64,000 bases of DNA from Methylobacterium oryzihabitans. Lineage in GTDB: Bacteria; Pseudomonadota; Alphaproteobacteria; Rhizobiales; Beijerinckiaceae. Positions 37,508 through 46,729 of the stretch are shown one piece after another (the stretch's first letter is position 1; every line of letters starts with the position of its first letter). The translations under genes were made by a program, and so were the position numbers. Where the stretch lies: assembly GCF_004004555.2 (NCBI RefSeq), contig NZ_SACP01000006.1, forward strand, positions 1 through 64,000. The letters are read 5' to 3'. Below the pieces are notes generated by a model. The model had not been told where the DNA came from, made no database searches, and saw nothing but the letters and a program-made list of their open reading frames with translations.

Positions 37508-40462
37508 ATGGCACGCCAGGACGCGAACGACGCCCTCCTCGGAACCTCGTTCCTGTACGGAGGCAACGCCGCCTACATCGAGGAACTGTACGCGACCTAC
37601 ACCCGGGACCCGAACGCGGTCGATCCGGAGTGGCGGACCTTCTTCGAGGGCCTGAAGGAGGACCGGGCCACGGTCGTCAAGAACGCCGAGGGCGCGTCCT
37701 GGACCAAGCCGAACTGGCCGATCGCGGCCAACGGCGAGATCGTCTCGGCGCTCGACGGCAACTGGGCGACCCTGGAGAAGGCGGTCGGCGAGAAGATCAA
37801 GGCGCGCCAGGAGGCCAAGGGCCCCGCCGCCGCGCCGGTCGACGTCCAGCAGGCGACCAAGGATTCCGTGCGCGCGATCATGCTGATCCGTGCCTACCGC
37901 ATGCGCGGCCACCTGCACGCCAAGCTCGATCCGCTGGGCCTGCAGCCGCGCGGCGACCACGAGGAGCTGCACCCGCAGCATTACGGCTTCACCGAGGCCG
38001 ACTGGGACCGCCCGATCTTCCTCGACAACGTGCTCGGGCTCGAATTCGGCACCATCCGGGAGATCGTCGCGATCCTGGAGCGGACCTACTGCCAGACCCT
38101 CGGCTTCGAGTTCATGCACATCTCCGATCCCGAGGAGAAGGCCTGGATCCAGGAGCGCATCGAGGGCAAGGACAAGGAGGTCTCGTTCACCGAGCAGGGC
38201 CGGCGGGCGATCCTCAACAAGCTGATCGAGGCGGAAGGCTTCGAGAAGTTCCTCGACCTCAAGTACACCGGCACCAAGCGCTTCGGCCTCGACGGCTCGG
38301 AGGCGATGGTCCCGGCGCTCGAACAGATCATCAAGCGCGGCGGCGCGCTCGGCGTCACCGACATCGTGCTCGGCATGGCGCATCGCGGCCGGCTCAACGT
38401 GCTCGCCACCGTGATGTCGAAGCCGTTCCGGGCGATCTTCCACGAGTTCAAGGGCGGCTCGTCGTCCCCGGCCGAGGTCGAGGGCTCGGGCGACGTGAAG
38501 TACCATCTCGGTGCGTCGAGCGACCGCTCGTTCGACGGCAACACCGTCCACCTGTCGCTGACCGCGAACCCGTCGCACCTCGAGATCGTCGATCCGGTGG
38601 TGCTCGGCAAGGTGCGGGCGAAGCAGGACCAGACCGGCGACGAGCAGCGCACCAGCGTGCTGCCGCTCCTCATCCACGGCGACGCCGCCTTCGCCGGCCA
38701 GGGCGTGGTGGCCGAGTGCTTCGGCCTGTCGGGCCTGAAGGGCCACCGCACCGGCGGCTCGATCCACTTCATCATCAACAACCAGATCGGCTTCACCACC
38801 GATCCGCGCTTCTCGCGCTCCTCGCCCTACCCGTCCGACGTGGCGAAGATGGTCGAGGCCCCGATCTTCCACTGCAACGGCGACGACCCGGAGGCGGTGA
38901 CCTTCGCGGCCAAGATCGCGACCGAGTACCGGCAGAAGTTCCACAAGCCGGTCGTGATCGACATGCTGTGCTACCGCCGCTTCGGCCACAACGAGGGCGA
39001 CGAGCCCGCGTTCACCCAGCCGAAAATGTACCAGATCATCCGCAAGCACCCGTCGACGCTGGAGACCTACTCCAAGCGGCTGGTCGAGGCGAACGCGGTC
39101 AAGGCCGACGAGGTCGAGGCCCGCAAGGCGGAGTTCCGCGCCACCCTCGACAGCGAGTTCGACATCGCCACCGGCTACAAGGCCAACAAGGCCGACTGGC
39201 TCGACGGCCGCTGGTCGGGCCTGAAGGCGGTGCGCGAGGACGAGGACGACCCGCGCCGCGGCCGCACCGGCGTCGCGACCGACCTCCTCAAGGAGATCGG
39301 CCGCAAGATCACCGAGGTCCCGGCGGAGTTCCACCTCCACCGCACGATCAAGCGCTTCCTCGACAACCGCGCCAAGGCGATCGAGACCGGCGAGGGCCTG
39401 GACTGGGCCACCGCCGAGGCGCTGGCCTACGGCTCGCTGCTGCTCGAAGGCCACAAGGTCCGGCTCTCGGGCCAGGACGTCGAGCGCGGCACCTTCTCGC
39501 AGCGCCACTCGGTGCTGATCGACCAGGAGAACGAGGAGCGCTACACGCCCCTCAACCACGTCAAGGACGGGCAGAGCCGCTACGAGGTCATCAACTCGAT
39601 GCTCTCGGAGGAGGCGGTGCTCGGCTTCGAGTACGGCTACTCCCTCGCCGAGCCGAACGCGCTCGTCCTGTGGGAGGCGCAGTTCGGCGACTTCGCCAAC
39701 GGCGCGCAGGTCGTGGTCGATCAGTTCATCTCGTCCGGCGAGCGCAAGTGGCTGCGCATGTCGGGCCTCGTGATGCTGCTGCCGCACGGCTACGAGGGCC
39801 AGGGGCCCGAGCATTCCTCGGCCCGCCTGGAGCGCTACCTGCAGATGTGCGCCGAGGACAACATGCAGGTCGCCAACTGCACGACGCCCTCGAACTACTT
39901 CCACATCCTGCGCCGGCAGCTCAAGCGCGACTTCCGCAAGCCGCTGGTGCTGATGACGCCGAAGTCGCTGCTGCGCCACAAGCGAGCGGTGTCGCCGCTC
40001 TCCGACCTCGCCGAGGGCTCGACCTTCCACCGGGTGCTGTGGGACGACGCCGAGCGGGCGCCGGAGGGCGTCAAGCTCGCCAAGGACGACAAGGTCCGGC
40101 GGGTCGTGCTGTGCTCGGGCAAGGTCTATTACGACCTCTACGAGGAGCGCGAGAAGCGCGGCGTCAACGACGTCTACCTCCTGCGCGTCGAGCAGCTCTA
40201 CCCGTTCCCGCTGAAGTCGCTCGCCGCCGAGATCGCCCGGTTCCGCAACGCCGAGGTGGTGTGGTGCCAGGAGGAGCCGAAGAACATGGGCTCCTGGGCG
40301 TTCGTCGAGCCCTACCTGGAATGGGTGCTCAACCAGGCCGGCTCGGCCTCCAAGCGCCCGCGCTACGTCGGCCGCCCGGCCTCGGCCTCGACCGCGGTCG
40401 GCCTGATGTCGAAGCACCTCGACCAGCTCCAGGCCTTCCTCAACGAGGCCCTGGCGGTCTGA
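37508..40462 (+). CDS. sucA: 2-oxoglutarate dehydrogenase E1 component
   Basis: A 984-residue thiamine-diphosphate enzyme that decarboxylates 2-oxoglutarate and reductively succinylates the lipoyl group of SucB. The amino-terminal SucB-binding segment is SFLYGGNAAYIEELYATYTRDP. The cofactor domain shows GMAHRGRLNVLA, NPSHLEIVDPVVLGKVRA and FIINNQIGFTT. The pyrimidine-binding domain has RGTFSQRHSVLIDQ, LWEAQFGDFANGAQVVVDQF and LPHGYEGQGPEHSSARLERY. ATG at 37508, 200 bases after sucD with no clear promoter between. Confidence 0.97.
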   Translation: MARQDANDALLGTSFLYGGNAAYIEELYATYTRDPNAVDPEWRTFFEGLKEDRATVVKNAEGASWTKPNWPIAANGEIVSALDGNWATLEKAVGEKIKARQEAKGPAAAPVDVQQATKDSVRAIMLIRAYRMRGHLHAKLDPLGLQPRGDHEELHPQHYGFTEADWDRPIFLDNVLGLEFGTIREIVAILERTYCQTLGFEFMHISDPEEKAWIQERIEGKDKEVSFTEQGRRAILNKLIEAEGFEKFLDLKYTGTKRFGLDGSEAMVPALEQIIKRGGALGVTDIVLGMAHRGRLNVLATVMSKPFRAIFHEFKGGSSSPAEVEGSGDVKYHLGASSDRSFDGNTVHLSLTANPSHLEIVDPVVLGKVRAKQDQTGDEQRTSVLPLLIHGDAAFAGQGVVAECFGLSGLKGHRTGGSIHFIINNQIGFTTDPRFSRSSPYPSDVAKMVEAPIFHCNGDDPEAVTFAAKIATEYRQKFHKPVVIDMLCYRRFGHNEGDEPAFTQPKMYQIIRKHPSTLETYSKRLVEANAVKADEVEARKAEFRATLDSEFDIATGYKANKADWLDGRWSGLKAVREDEDDPRRGRTGVATDLLKEIGRKITEVPAEFHLHRTIKRFLDNRAKAIETGEGLDWATAEALAYGSLLLEGHKVRLSGQDVERGTFSQRHSVLIDQENEERYTPLNHVKDGQSRYEVINSMLSEEAVLGFEYGYSLAEPNALVLWEAQFGDFANGAQVVVDQFISSGERKWLRMSGLVMLLPHGYEGQGPEHSSARLERYLQMCAEDNMQVANCTTPSNYFHILRRQLKRDFRKPLVLMTPKSLLRHKRAVSPLSDLAEGSTFHRVLWDDAERAPEGVKLAKDDKVRRVVLCSGKVYYDLYEEREKRGVNDVYLLRVEQLYPFPLKSLAAEIARFRNAEVVWCQEEPKNMGSWAFVEPYLEWVLNQAGSASKRPRYVGRPASASTAVGLMSKHLDQLQAFLNEALAV

Positions 40463-40555
40463 ACCGCCGGATCGCGCGTCATCCGGCGTCCCGCCAGCGG
40501 GGCGCCGCTCACACCTGACCGGGCCACCCGGCCCCAACCCTGACAGACGGACATC

Positions 40556-41842
40556 ATGGCCACCGAAATCCGCGTCCCGACCCTCGGCGAGTCCGTGAGC
40601 GAGGCCACCATCGGCCGCTGGTTCAAGAAGCCCGGCGACACCGTGAAGGCCGACGAGCCCCTCGTCGAACTCGAGACCGACAAGGTGACCCTCGAGGTCA
40701 ACGCCCCGGCCTCGGGCCAGCTCGGCGACATCGTCGCCAAGGACGGCGAGACGGTGGAGCCCGGCGCGCTGCTCGGCTCGATCGTCGAGGGCGGCGCCGG
40801 CGAGGCGCCCAAGGCGGCCAAGGAGCCGGCCAAGGAGCCGGCTAAGGCCGAGCCTGCGAAGGCCGAGCCCGCCAAGGAGCCCACGAAGTCGTCGGCGGCC
40901 GCCTACGGCAACCACGGCGAGGCCGCGCCCTCCGGTCAGGCCCGCCCGGCCGGCGACCACGGCCCTGCGGTCGGCCGCATCGCCCAGGAGAGCGGCGTCG
41001 ATCCGTCCTCGGTCCAGGGCAGCGGCAAGGACGGCCGCGTCACCAAGGGCGACATGCTGGCCGCCGTGAAGGGCGGCGGCGCGGCGGCGCCCGCCCCGGC
41101 CCCGACGCAGATCGCCCGCGCCCCCTCGGCGCCGGACGACGCCTCCCGCGAGGAGCGGGTGCGCATGACCAAGTTGCGCCAGACCATCGCCCGGCGCCTG
41201 AAGGACGCGCAGAACACCGCTGCGATGCTGACGACGTTCAACGACGTCGACATGGGCGCGGTGATGAGCCTGCGCCAGCAGTACAAGGACATCTTCGAGA
41301 AGAAGCACGGCACCAAGCTCGGCTTCATGGGCTTCTTCACCAAGGCGGTGATCCAGGCCCTGAAGGACGTGCCGGCGGTGAACGCCGAGATCGATGGCCA
41401 GGATCTCGTCTACAAGAACTACTACCACGTCGGCATCGCGGTCGGGACCGACAAGGGCCTGGTCGTGCCGGTGGTGCGCGACGCCGACACCCTGTCGATC
41501 GCCGGCATCGAGAAGGCGATCGCCGGCTTCGGCCGCAAGGCCCGCGACGGCAAGCTGTCGATCGAGGACATGCAGGGCGGCACCTTCACGATCACCAACG
41601 GCGGCATCTACGGCTCGCTGATGTCGACCCCGATCCTCAACGCGCCGCAATCGGGCATCCTCGGCATGCACCGCATCGAGGAGCGGCCGGTGGTGCGCGG
41701 CGGCAAGATCGAGGCGCGGCCGATGATGTACCTCGCCCTGTCCTACGACCACCGCATCGTCGACGGGAAGGAGGCGGTGACCTTCCTGGTGCGGATCAAG
41801 GAAGCCCTGGAGGACCCGGCGCGTCTCGTGCTGGATCTGTGA
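40556..41842 (+). CDS. sucB: Dihydrolipoamide succinyltransferase E2 component
   Basis: A 428-residue E2 core of the 2-oxoglutarate dehydrogenase complex. The lipoyl domain (1-75) has its lysine at position 43 in [12 protein letters not shown] flexible linker with [20 protein letters not shown] repeats follows. The E1/E3-binding domain (about 140-175) reads [20 protein letters not shown]. The catalytic domain ends with the active histidine in [14 protein letters not shown]. Start 93 bases after sucA. Confidence 0.97.
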   Translation: MATEIRVPTLGESVSEATIGRWFKKPGDTVKADEPLVELETDKVTLEVNAPASGQLGDIVAKDGETVEPGALLGSIVEGGAGEAPKAAKEPAKEPAKAEPAKAEPAKEPTKSSAAAYGNHGEAAPSGQARPAGDHGPAVGRIAQESGVDPSSVQGSGKDGRVTKGDMLAAVKGGGAAAPAPAPTQIARAPSAPDDASREERVRMTKLRQTIARRLKDAQNTAAMLTTFNDVDMGAVMSLRQQYKDIFEKKHGTKLGFMGFFTKAVIQALKDVPAVNAEIDGQDLVYKNYYHVGIAVGTDKGLVVPVVRDADTLSIAGIEKAIAGFGRKARDGKLSIEDMQGGTFTITNGGIYGSLMSTPILNAPQSGILGMHRIEERPVVRGGKIEARPMMYLALSYDHRIVDGKEAVTFLVRIKEALEDPARLVLDL

Positions 41843-42215
41843 GGCGGGACTCGTAACCCGCCGGGCTGGGTTCGGCCGCAGTCAGTGGCGCCCGGACTCT
41901 TCGCCCTGCGTGCGGCAGGGCCGTCCGGCGAAGAAGGAGCGCGTCTCCCCTCTCCCACTCGGGAGAGGGGGTCCCGCGCTTGACTCTGAACAGGATTTTT
42001 CCCTGGCAGTTGTGCGCTCGCGGGGAGAGGAGAAGGCGCGCGCGTGCCTGCTCGCGCCGGCCCCTCGGCGACGAAGCCCCGAACCCCTCGGCGAGGGACC
42101 ACCCGCGGCCCATCAACCGGACGTTGCATGATCGTTTGACGGCGGGCCCCGCCTCGGGAATGGGGGAGGGGCCCCCTCGCAGAACCGGGGGCGCCCAGCT
42201 CGGGAAGGAACGTCG
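41843..42215. other. Gap between sucB and the SDR gene, with repeat family A copy 4
   Basis: No gene. The left half contains the family A element (41947-42003). The right half is GC-rich with no convincing promoter except TTTGAC at about 42135. A GGGAAGGA ribosome-binding site lies just before the SDR ATG. Confidence 0.65.
41947..42003 (+). repeat. Dispersed repeat family A, copy 4
   Basis: CCCCTCTCCC (41947-41956), loop ACTC, GGGAGAGGGG (41961-41970), then GTCCCGCGCTTGACTCTGAA and AGGATTTTTCCC. Same orientation as copy 1. Confidence 0.85.
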
Positions 42216-42959
42216 ATGGACAAGGTCCTGGTGGTCACCGGCGGCAGCCGCGGCATCGGTCGCGCGGTGTCGCTGCTCGCGGCAAAGCGGGGCTGGCGCG
42301 TCTGCCTGTCCTACGTGTCGAACCGCGACGCCGCCGAGGCGGTGGTGCGGGAGATTGAGGCCGGCGGCGGCACCGCGCTCGCGGTGCGGAGCGACGTCGC
42401 GGTCGAGGCCGAGATCGAGGACCTCTTTCGGCAGGCCGACGGACTCGGGACCCTCGGCGGCCTCGTCAACAATGCCGGCGTGGTCGATTACGCTGCCCGG
42501 GTCGACGAGATGACCGGCACGCGCCTGACCCGGATGATGACCACCAACGTCGTCGGCTCGTTCCTGTGCGCGGCCCAGGCGGTGCGGCGGATGTCGACGA
42601 AGCACGGCGGCCGGGGCGGCGCCATCGTCAACCTGTCGTCGGTCGCCGCGCGCCTCGGCGCGCCCGGCCAGTACGTCGACTACGCCGCCTCGAAGGGGGC
42701 GATCGACACCTTCACCACCGGCCTCGCGGTCGAGGTCGCCGCCGAGGGCATCCGCGTCAACGCGGTCGCCCCCGGGCTGATCGAGACCGAGATCCACGCC
42801 AGCGGCGGCCAGCCCGACCGGCTCGTGCGCCTCGGCCCCTCGGTGCCGATGAAGCGCGTCGGCACCGCCGAGGAGGTCGCGGCCCCGATCGTCTGGCTGC
42901 TCTCGGATGAGGCGTCCTACACCACCGGAACCCTCGTGACGGTCTCGGGCGGCCGTTAA
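42216..42959 (+). CDS. Short-chain dehydrogenase/reductase between sucB and lpdA
   Basis: A 247-residue classical SDR. The cofactor motif is VVTGGSRGIGRAVSLLAAK; VNNAGVVD, the catalytic serine in VNLSSVAARLGA and the YxxxK pair in YVDYAASKGAI are all present. The end AYTTGTLVTVSGGR-like pattern (SYTTGTLVTVSGGR) is typical of FabG or sugar dehydrogenases. It interrupts the usual sucB-lpdA adjacency and is collinear with both. Substrate unknown; a role with the dehydrogenase complex would be inference. Confidence 0.9.
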   Translation: MDKVLVVTGGSRGIGRAVSLLAAKRGWRVCLSYVSNRDAAEAVVREIEAGGGTALAVRSDVAVEAEIEDLFRQADGLGTLGGLVNNAGVVDYAARVDEMTGTRLTRMMTTNVVGSFLCAAQAVRRMSTKHGGRGGAIVNLSSVAARLGAPGQYVDYAASKGAIDTFTTGLAVEVAAEGIRVNAVAPGLIETEIHASGGQPDRLVRLGPSVPMKRVGTAEEVAAPIVWLLSDEASYTTGTLVTVSGGR

Positions 42960-43041
42960 CACCGCCCTCCACCACTCCGGTCGCGCGACCGGCGCGGGCC
43001 TTGCTGCGCCGGCTGCGCGACCTCACTGTGCGGAAGCTCTC

Positions 43042-44442
43042 ATGTCCTACGATCTCGTCGTCATCGGCACCGGCCCCGGCGGTTACGTCTGCGCCATCCG
43101 GGCCGCCCAGCTCGGCCTCAAGACCGCGGTGGTCGAGAAGCGGGCCAGCCACGGCGGCACCTGCCTCAACGTCGGCTGCATCCCGTCGAAGGCGCTGCTG
43201 CACGCCTCCGAGGCGTTCGAGGAGGCCACGAAGCACTTCCCCGACCTCGGCATCACGGTCGGCGAGCCGCAGCTCGACCTCAAGAAGATGATGGCGTTCA
43301 AGCAGGAGGGCGTCGACGGCAACACCAAGGGCGTCGCGTTCCTGCTCAAGAAGAACGGCGTCGAGAGCTTCCACGGCACCGGCCGCCTCGCCGGCGCCGG
43401 CCGTGTCGAGGTGCTGTCGGAGGACGGCGGCAACCAGATGCTGGAGACCCGGAACGTCGTCATCGCGACCGGCTCCGACGTCGCCAACCTGCCGGGCGTG
43501 ACCATCGACGAGGAGGTCGTGGTCTCGTCCACCGGCGCCCTCGACCTCGCCAAGGTTCCGGGCAAGCTCGTCATCATCGGCGCCGGCGTCATCGGCCTCG
43601 AACTCGGCTCGGTGTGGCGGCGCCTCGGCGCCGAGGTCACGGTGGTCGAGTATCTCGACCGCATCCTGCCGGGCATGGACGGCGAGGTCGGCAAGCAGTT
43701 CCAGCGCATCCTCCAGAAGCAGGGCATCGCCTTCAAGCTGTCGTCGAAGGTCACCGGCGTGACCCGCGAGGGGGCGGGCGCCACCGTGACGGTCGAGCCG
43801 TCGGCCGGCGGCGCGGCCGAGACGCTCCAGGCCGACGTGGTGCTGGTCGCCATTGGCCGGGTGCCTTACACCGCCGGGCTCGGCCTCGAGACGGTCGGCG
43901 TGCAGCTCGACAACAAGGGCCGCATCCTCACCGACAACCACTACGCCACCAACGTCACCGGCCTCTACGCGATCGGCGACGTCATCGCCGGCCCGATGCT
44001 GGCCCACAAGGCCGAGGACGAGGGCGTCGCCGTCGCCGAGATCCTCGCCGGCAAGGCCGGGCACGTGAATTACGGCGTGATCCCGAACGTGGTCTACACC
44101 ACGCCGGAGGTCGCCTCGGTCGGCCTGACCGAGGAGGAGCTGAAGAAGGACGGCGTGACCTACAACACCGGCAAGTTCCCGTTCACCGCGAACGGCCGCG
44201 CCAAGGTCAACCACACCACCGACGGCTTCGTGAAGGTGCTGGCCGATGCCGGGACGGACCGGGTGCTCGGCGTCCACATCGTCGGCCCGGATGCCGGCAA
44301 CCTCATCATGGAGGTCGCGGTGGCGATGGAGTTCGGCGCCTCGTCGGAGGACATCGCCCGCACCTGCCACGCACACCCGACCCTGACCGAGGCGGTCAAG
44401 GAGGCGGCGCTCGCCGTCGACAAGCGCGCCCTGCACATGTGA
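43042..44442 (+). CDS. lpdA: Dihydrolipoyl dehydrogenase (E3)
   Basis: A 466-residue flavoprotein that reoxidises the lipoyl group and makes NADH. The FAD motif is VVIGTGPGGYVCAIRAAQLG, the redox disulphide is in GGTCLNVGCIPSKALLH, the NAD motif is VIIGAGVIGLELGSVW and the active His-Glu pair is in CHAHPTLTEAVKEAAL. It probably serves the 2-oxoglutarate complex encoded upstream. The TGA at 44440-44442 coincides with the first bases of repeat family B copy 3. Confidence 0.96.
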   Translation: MSYDLVVIGTGPGGYVCAIRAAQLGLKTAVVEKRASHGGTCLNVGCIPSKALLHASEAFEEATKHFPDLGITVGEPQLDLKKMMAFKQEGVDGNTKGVAFLLKKNGVESFHGTGRLAGAGRVEVLSEDGGNQMLETRNVVIATGSDVANLPGVTIDEEVVVSSTGALDLAKVPGKLVIIGAGVIGLELGSVWRRLGAEVTVVEYLDRILPGMDGEVGKQFQRILQKQGIAFKLSSKVTGVTREGAGATVTVEPSAGGAAETLQADVVLVAIGRVPYTAGLGLETVGVQLDNKGRILTDNHYATNVTGLYAIGDVIAGPMLAHKAEDEGVAVAEILAGKAGHVNYGVIPNVVYTTPEVASVGLTEEELKKDGVTYNTGKFPFTANGRAKVNHTTDGFVKVLADAGTDRVLGVHIVGPDAGNLIMEVAVAMEFGASSEDIARTCHAHPTLTEAVKEAALAVDKRALHM

Positions 44443-44590
44443 TACGGTTTTCGGACGATCAGTTCCGAAAACCGTATCAATAGTCCGCGCGGCGCAGAGC
44501 AAAGCTCTGCGCGCACCTGAGCGAAGCCGATTTTCGCATCGCGAAGCGATTGCGCAGCAATCGCCGAGCGATCAATCGAAAATCGTATGA
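44441..44590 (+). repeat. Dispersed repeat family B, copy 3
   Basis: It starts on the lpdA stop codon. A perfect 15-base stem (GATACGGTTTTCGGA and complement, 44441-44479) resembles a terminator but lacks a T-run. A core with GCGCGGCGCAGAGCAAAGC, CACCTGAGCGAAGCCGATT, CGCATCGCGAAGCGATTGCG and GCGATCAATCGAAAATCG follows, ending TATGA. Confidence 0.85.
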
Positions 44591-44625
44591 AGCGACTGCC
44601 GTGCCCGGATTCCCCGGGCACGGCC

Positions 44626-44647
44626 CCTGCGGCGGATCCGCCGCAGG
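44626..44647. repeat. Perfect 22-bp palindrome before the catalase gene
   Basis: CCTGCGGCGGA and its exact complement with no loop (44626-44647). It is directly followed by AGG, and a GTGCCCGG / CCGGGCAC hairpin lies just upstream (about 44601-44621). The 281-base lpdA-catalase gap holds no gene. Confidence 0.75.
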
Positions 44648-44723
44648 AGGATTTTCAACCTGTGATGGAACGCATCCGCCGCTGAACCGTAGCCCCTCGT
44701 CGCTGACAACGAGGGCTCCGGAC

Positions 44724-45638
44724 ATGTTCATGCGGATCGATCGGCTCCAGGCCGAGCTTCCCCAGCCTAAAAAGCCAGACCCGAATGCGGCGGCTGCCCT
44801 GCAGGAACTGCTGGGTGGCAAGTACGGCGAGATGTCGACGCTGGGGAACTACATGTTCCAGAGCTTCAACTTCCGCAACAAATCCAAGCTTCGTCCTTTC
44901 TATAGCCTCGTTTCGAGCATCTTCGCCGAGGAACTGGGCCATGTCGAGCTGGTCTCGACTGGCATCTCGATGCTGAACAACGGCCCCGGCGACGACACCC
45001 CGGACGTCGACGTGTCGAAGGCGCCGTTCGAGGAGATGAAGGACGTGCGGCTGGCCGGCAGCTTCCTGTCGAACGGCGGCGGCGCGATGCCGATGAACGC
45101 CAACGCCGCGTCGTGGAACATGGACATGGTCACCACGACCGGGAACATCATCATCGACCTGCTGCACAACTTCCATCTCGAATGCGGCGCCCGGCTGCAC
45201 AAGCTGCGGGTCTACGAGACCCTGACCGACCCGACCGGGCGCGAGGTGTGCGGCTACCTGCTGGTGCGCGGCTCGGTCCACGCCCACGCCTACGGGCTGG
45301 CGCTGAAGAAGCTGACCGGCGTCGAGATCGAGAAGATGCTGCCGACGCCCAACATCCGGCTCGACAATATTCCGGAATGCCAGAAGTACCTCCAGGAGGG
45401 CAGCCACCGGCGGTTGTATCGCTTCAGCCCCAGCGACTACCAGGAGGCAGCCGGCGTGTGGTCGAACGACGAGGTCGCGCTGCCGGGCGATCCGCCGGGC
45501 CACCTCGAAGTGGTCGACGGCCTGCCCGAGGGCGGCAAGATCCCGGAACTCGACGGCAATTACGGCGCCTTCGCGCCGAACTACGCTCCGGAAGAGATCT
45601 TCGAGATCGCGAGCAAGCTCTACAAGAAGAGCCGCTGA
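44724..45638 (+). CDS. Manganese catalase
   Basis: A 304-residue non-haem catalase that dismutates hydrogen peroxide with a dimanganese centre. The ligands fit the known pattern: Glu36 in KYGEMSTLGNY, Glu70 and His73 in FAEELGHVE, Glu153 in HLECGARLHK and His186 in VRGSVHAHAYG; the 33-residue spacing of the last two matches the Lactobacillus enzyme. ATG at 44724 fits the family start (MFMRIDRLQ). It probably protects against peroxide during stress or methylotrophic growth; the latter is inferred from the likely host. Confidence 0.93.
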   Translation: MFMRIDRLQAELPQPKKPDPNAAAALQELLGGKYGEMSTLGNYMFQSFNFRNKSKLRPFYSLVSSIFAEELGHVELVSTGISMLNNGPGDDTPDVDVSKAPFEEMKDVRLAGSFLSNGGGAMPMNANAASWNMDMVTTTGNIIIDLLHNFHLECGARLHKLRVYETLTDPTGREVCGYLLVRGSVHAHAYGLALKKLTGVEIEKMLPTPNIRLDNIPECQKYLQEGSHRRLYRFSPSDYQEAAGVWSNDEVALPGDPPGHLEVVDGLPEGGKIPELDGNYGAFAPNYAPEEIFEIASKLYKKSR

Positions 45639-45693
45639 CGGCCGGCGGGGCGGCGTCGCGCCGCCCCGTTCCCATTCCCGGAGGTGTCCGCCG

Positions 45694-46719
45694 ATGAAGC
45701 AGCACAAGTCCCTGCGCGATCAGGTCGTCGTCGTCACCGGCGCGTCGAGCGGGATCGGCCTTGCCACCGCCCGCATGGCGGCCGAGCGGGGCGCCCGCGT
45801 CGTGCTGGCGGCCCGCAACGGCGAGGCCCTGGCCCGCATCCAGTCCGAGATCGAGGCCGCCAGCGGCCGGGCGATCCACGTCGTCGCCGATGTCGGCCGG
45901 CGCGCGGACGTCCAGGCGATCGCCGACCGGGCGGTCGCGGCCTTCGGCGGCTTCGACACCTGGGTCAACGTCGCGGGCCTGACCATCTACGGGCCGTTGC
46001 GCGAGGTCACCGACGAGGACCACGCCCGCCTGCTCCAGACCAACCTGTGGGGCACGGTGTTCGGTTCGCTGGTCGCAGTCGAGTACCTGAAGGAGCGCGG
46101 CGGGGCGCTCATCAACGTCGGCAGCGTCGCCTCCGACCTCGCCTTCCCGTTCCAGGGCATGTACTGCGCCAGCAAGCACGCGGTGAAGGGTTTTACCGAC
46201 GCCCTGCGGATGGAACTGGAGCAGGACGGCCTGCCGATCAGCGTGACGCTGGTCAAGCCGACCTCGATCGACACGCCGCTGCCGCAGCGGGCGCGCAACT
46301 ACATGGACCGCGAGCCGACCCTGCCGCCGCCGATCTACCCGCCCGAGGAAGTCGCGCACGCGATCCTGCACGCCGCGGTGCATCCCCAGCGCGACATCTT
46401 CGTCGGCGGCGGCGGGAGGGTGCTGGTCGGCCTCAAGGAATTCGCGCCCGGGGCCTACGACAAGCTCGCGCCGGCGATCATCGCGTTCCAGCAGCGCAGC
46501 GAGCCGCCGCGCGACCCGGAGGGTGCCCTGCGCGACCCCGTCGGCGACGGCGCCGCGAAGGGCCACCAGCCCGGCTTCGTGCGGCGCAAGAGCTACTACA
46601 CCCGGGCGAGCCTGCAGCCGGCCAAGCTGAACCCGATGAAGACCGCCGGCCTCGTCGGGATCGGGCTGACGCTGGCGGCGGGGCTGCTCGGGCGGGCCCG
46701 CGGCGGCCGCCGCCTCTGA
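45694..46719 (+). CDS. SDR-family oxidoreductase with a carboxy-terminal extension
   Basis: A 341-residue protein. The SDR domain (1-about 245) shows VVVTGASSGIGLATARMAAE, a VNVAGLTIYGP variant of the NNAG motif, the catalytic YCASKHAVKGF and TLVKPTSIDTPLP. The extra 95 residues contain QRSEPPRDPEGALRDP and end in a single hydrophobic helix (AGLVGIGLTLAAGLLG) followed by basic residues, which may anchor it to the membrane. The ATG at 45694 has GGAGGTG upstream. A 9-base GC hairpin (45647-45667) separates it from the catalase gene 55 bases away. Confidence 0.85.
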   Translation: MKQHKSLRDQVVVVTGASSGIGLATARMAAERGARVVLAARNGEALARIQSEIEAASGRAIHVVADVGRRADVQAIADRAVAAFGGFDTWVNVAGLTIYGPLREVTDEDHARLLQTNLWGTVFGSLVAVEYLKERGGALINVGSVASDLAFPFQGMYCASKHAVKGFTDALRMELEQDGLPISVTLVKPTSIDTPLPQRARNYMDREPTLPPPIYPPEEVAHAILHAAVHPQRDIFVGGGGRVLVGLKEFAPGAYDKLAPAIIAFQQRSEPPRDPEGALRDPVGDGAAKGHQPGFVRRKSYYTRASLQPAKLNPMKTAGLVGIGLTLAAGLLGRARGGRRL

Positions 46720-46729
46720 GGCGCCGGCC

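Noticed and set aside
37469..41752. A 1427-codon open frame on the minus strand opposite sucA and sucB
   Set aside because: High G+C leaves antisense frames open. The product is His/Val/Asp/Arg-rich with no domain, and the plus-strand genes are certain.
44665..44685. A six-codon ORF before the catalase gene
   Set aside because: Too short, and its position after the palindrome is the only support.
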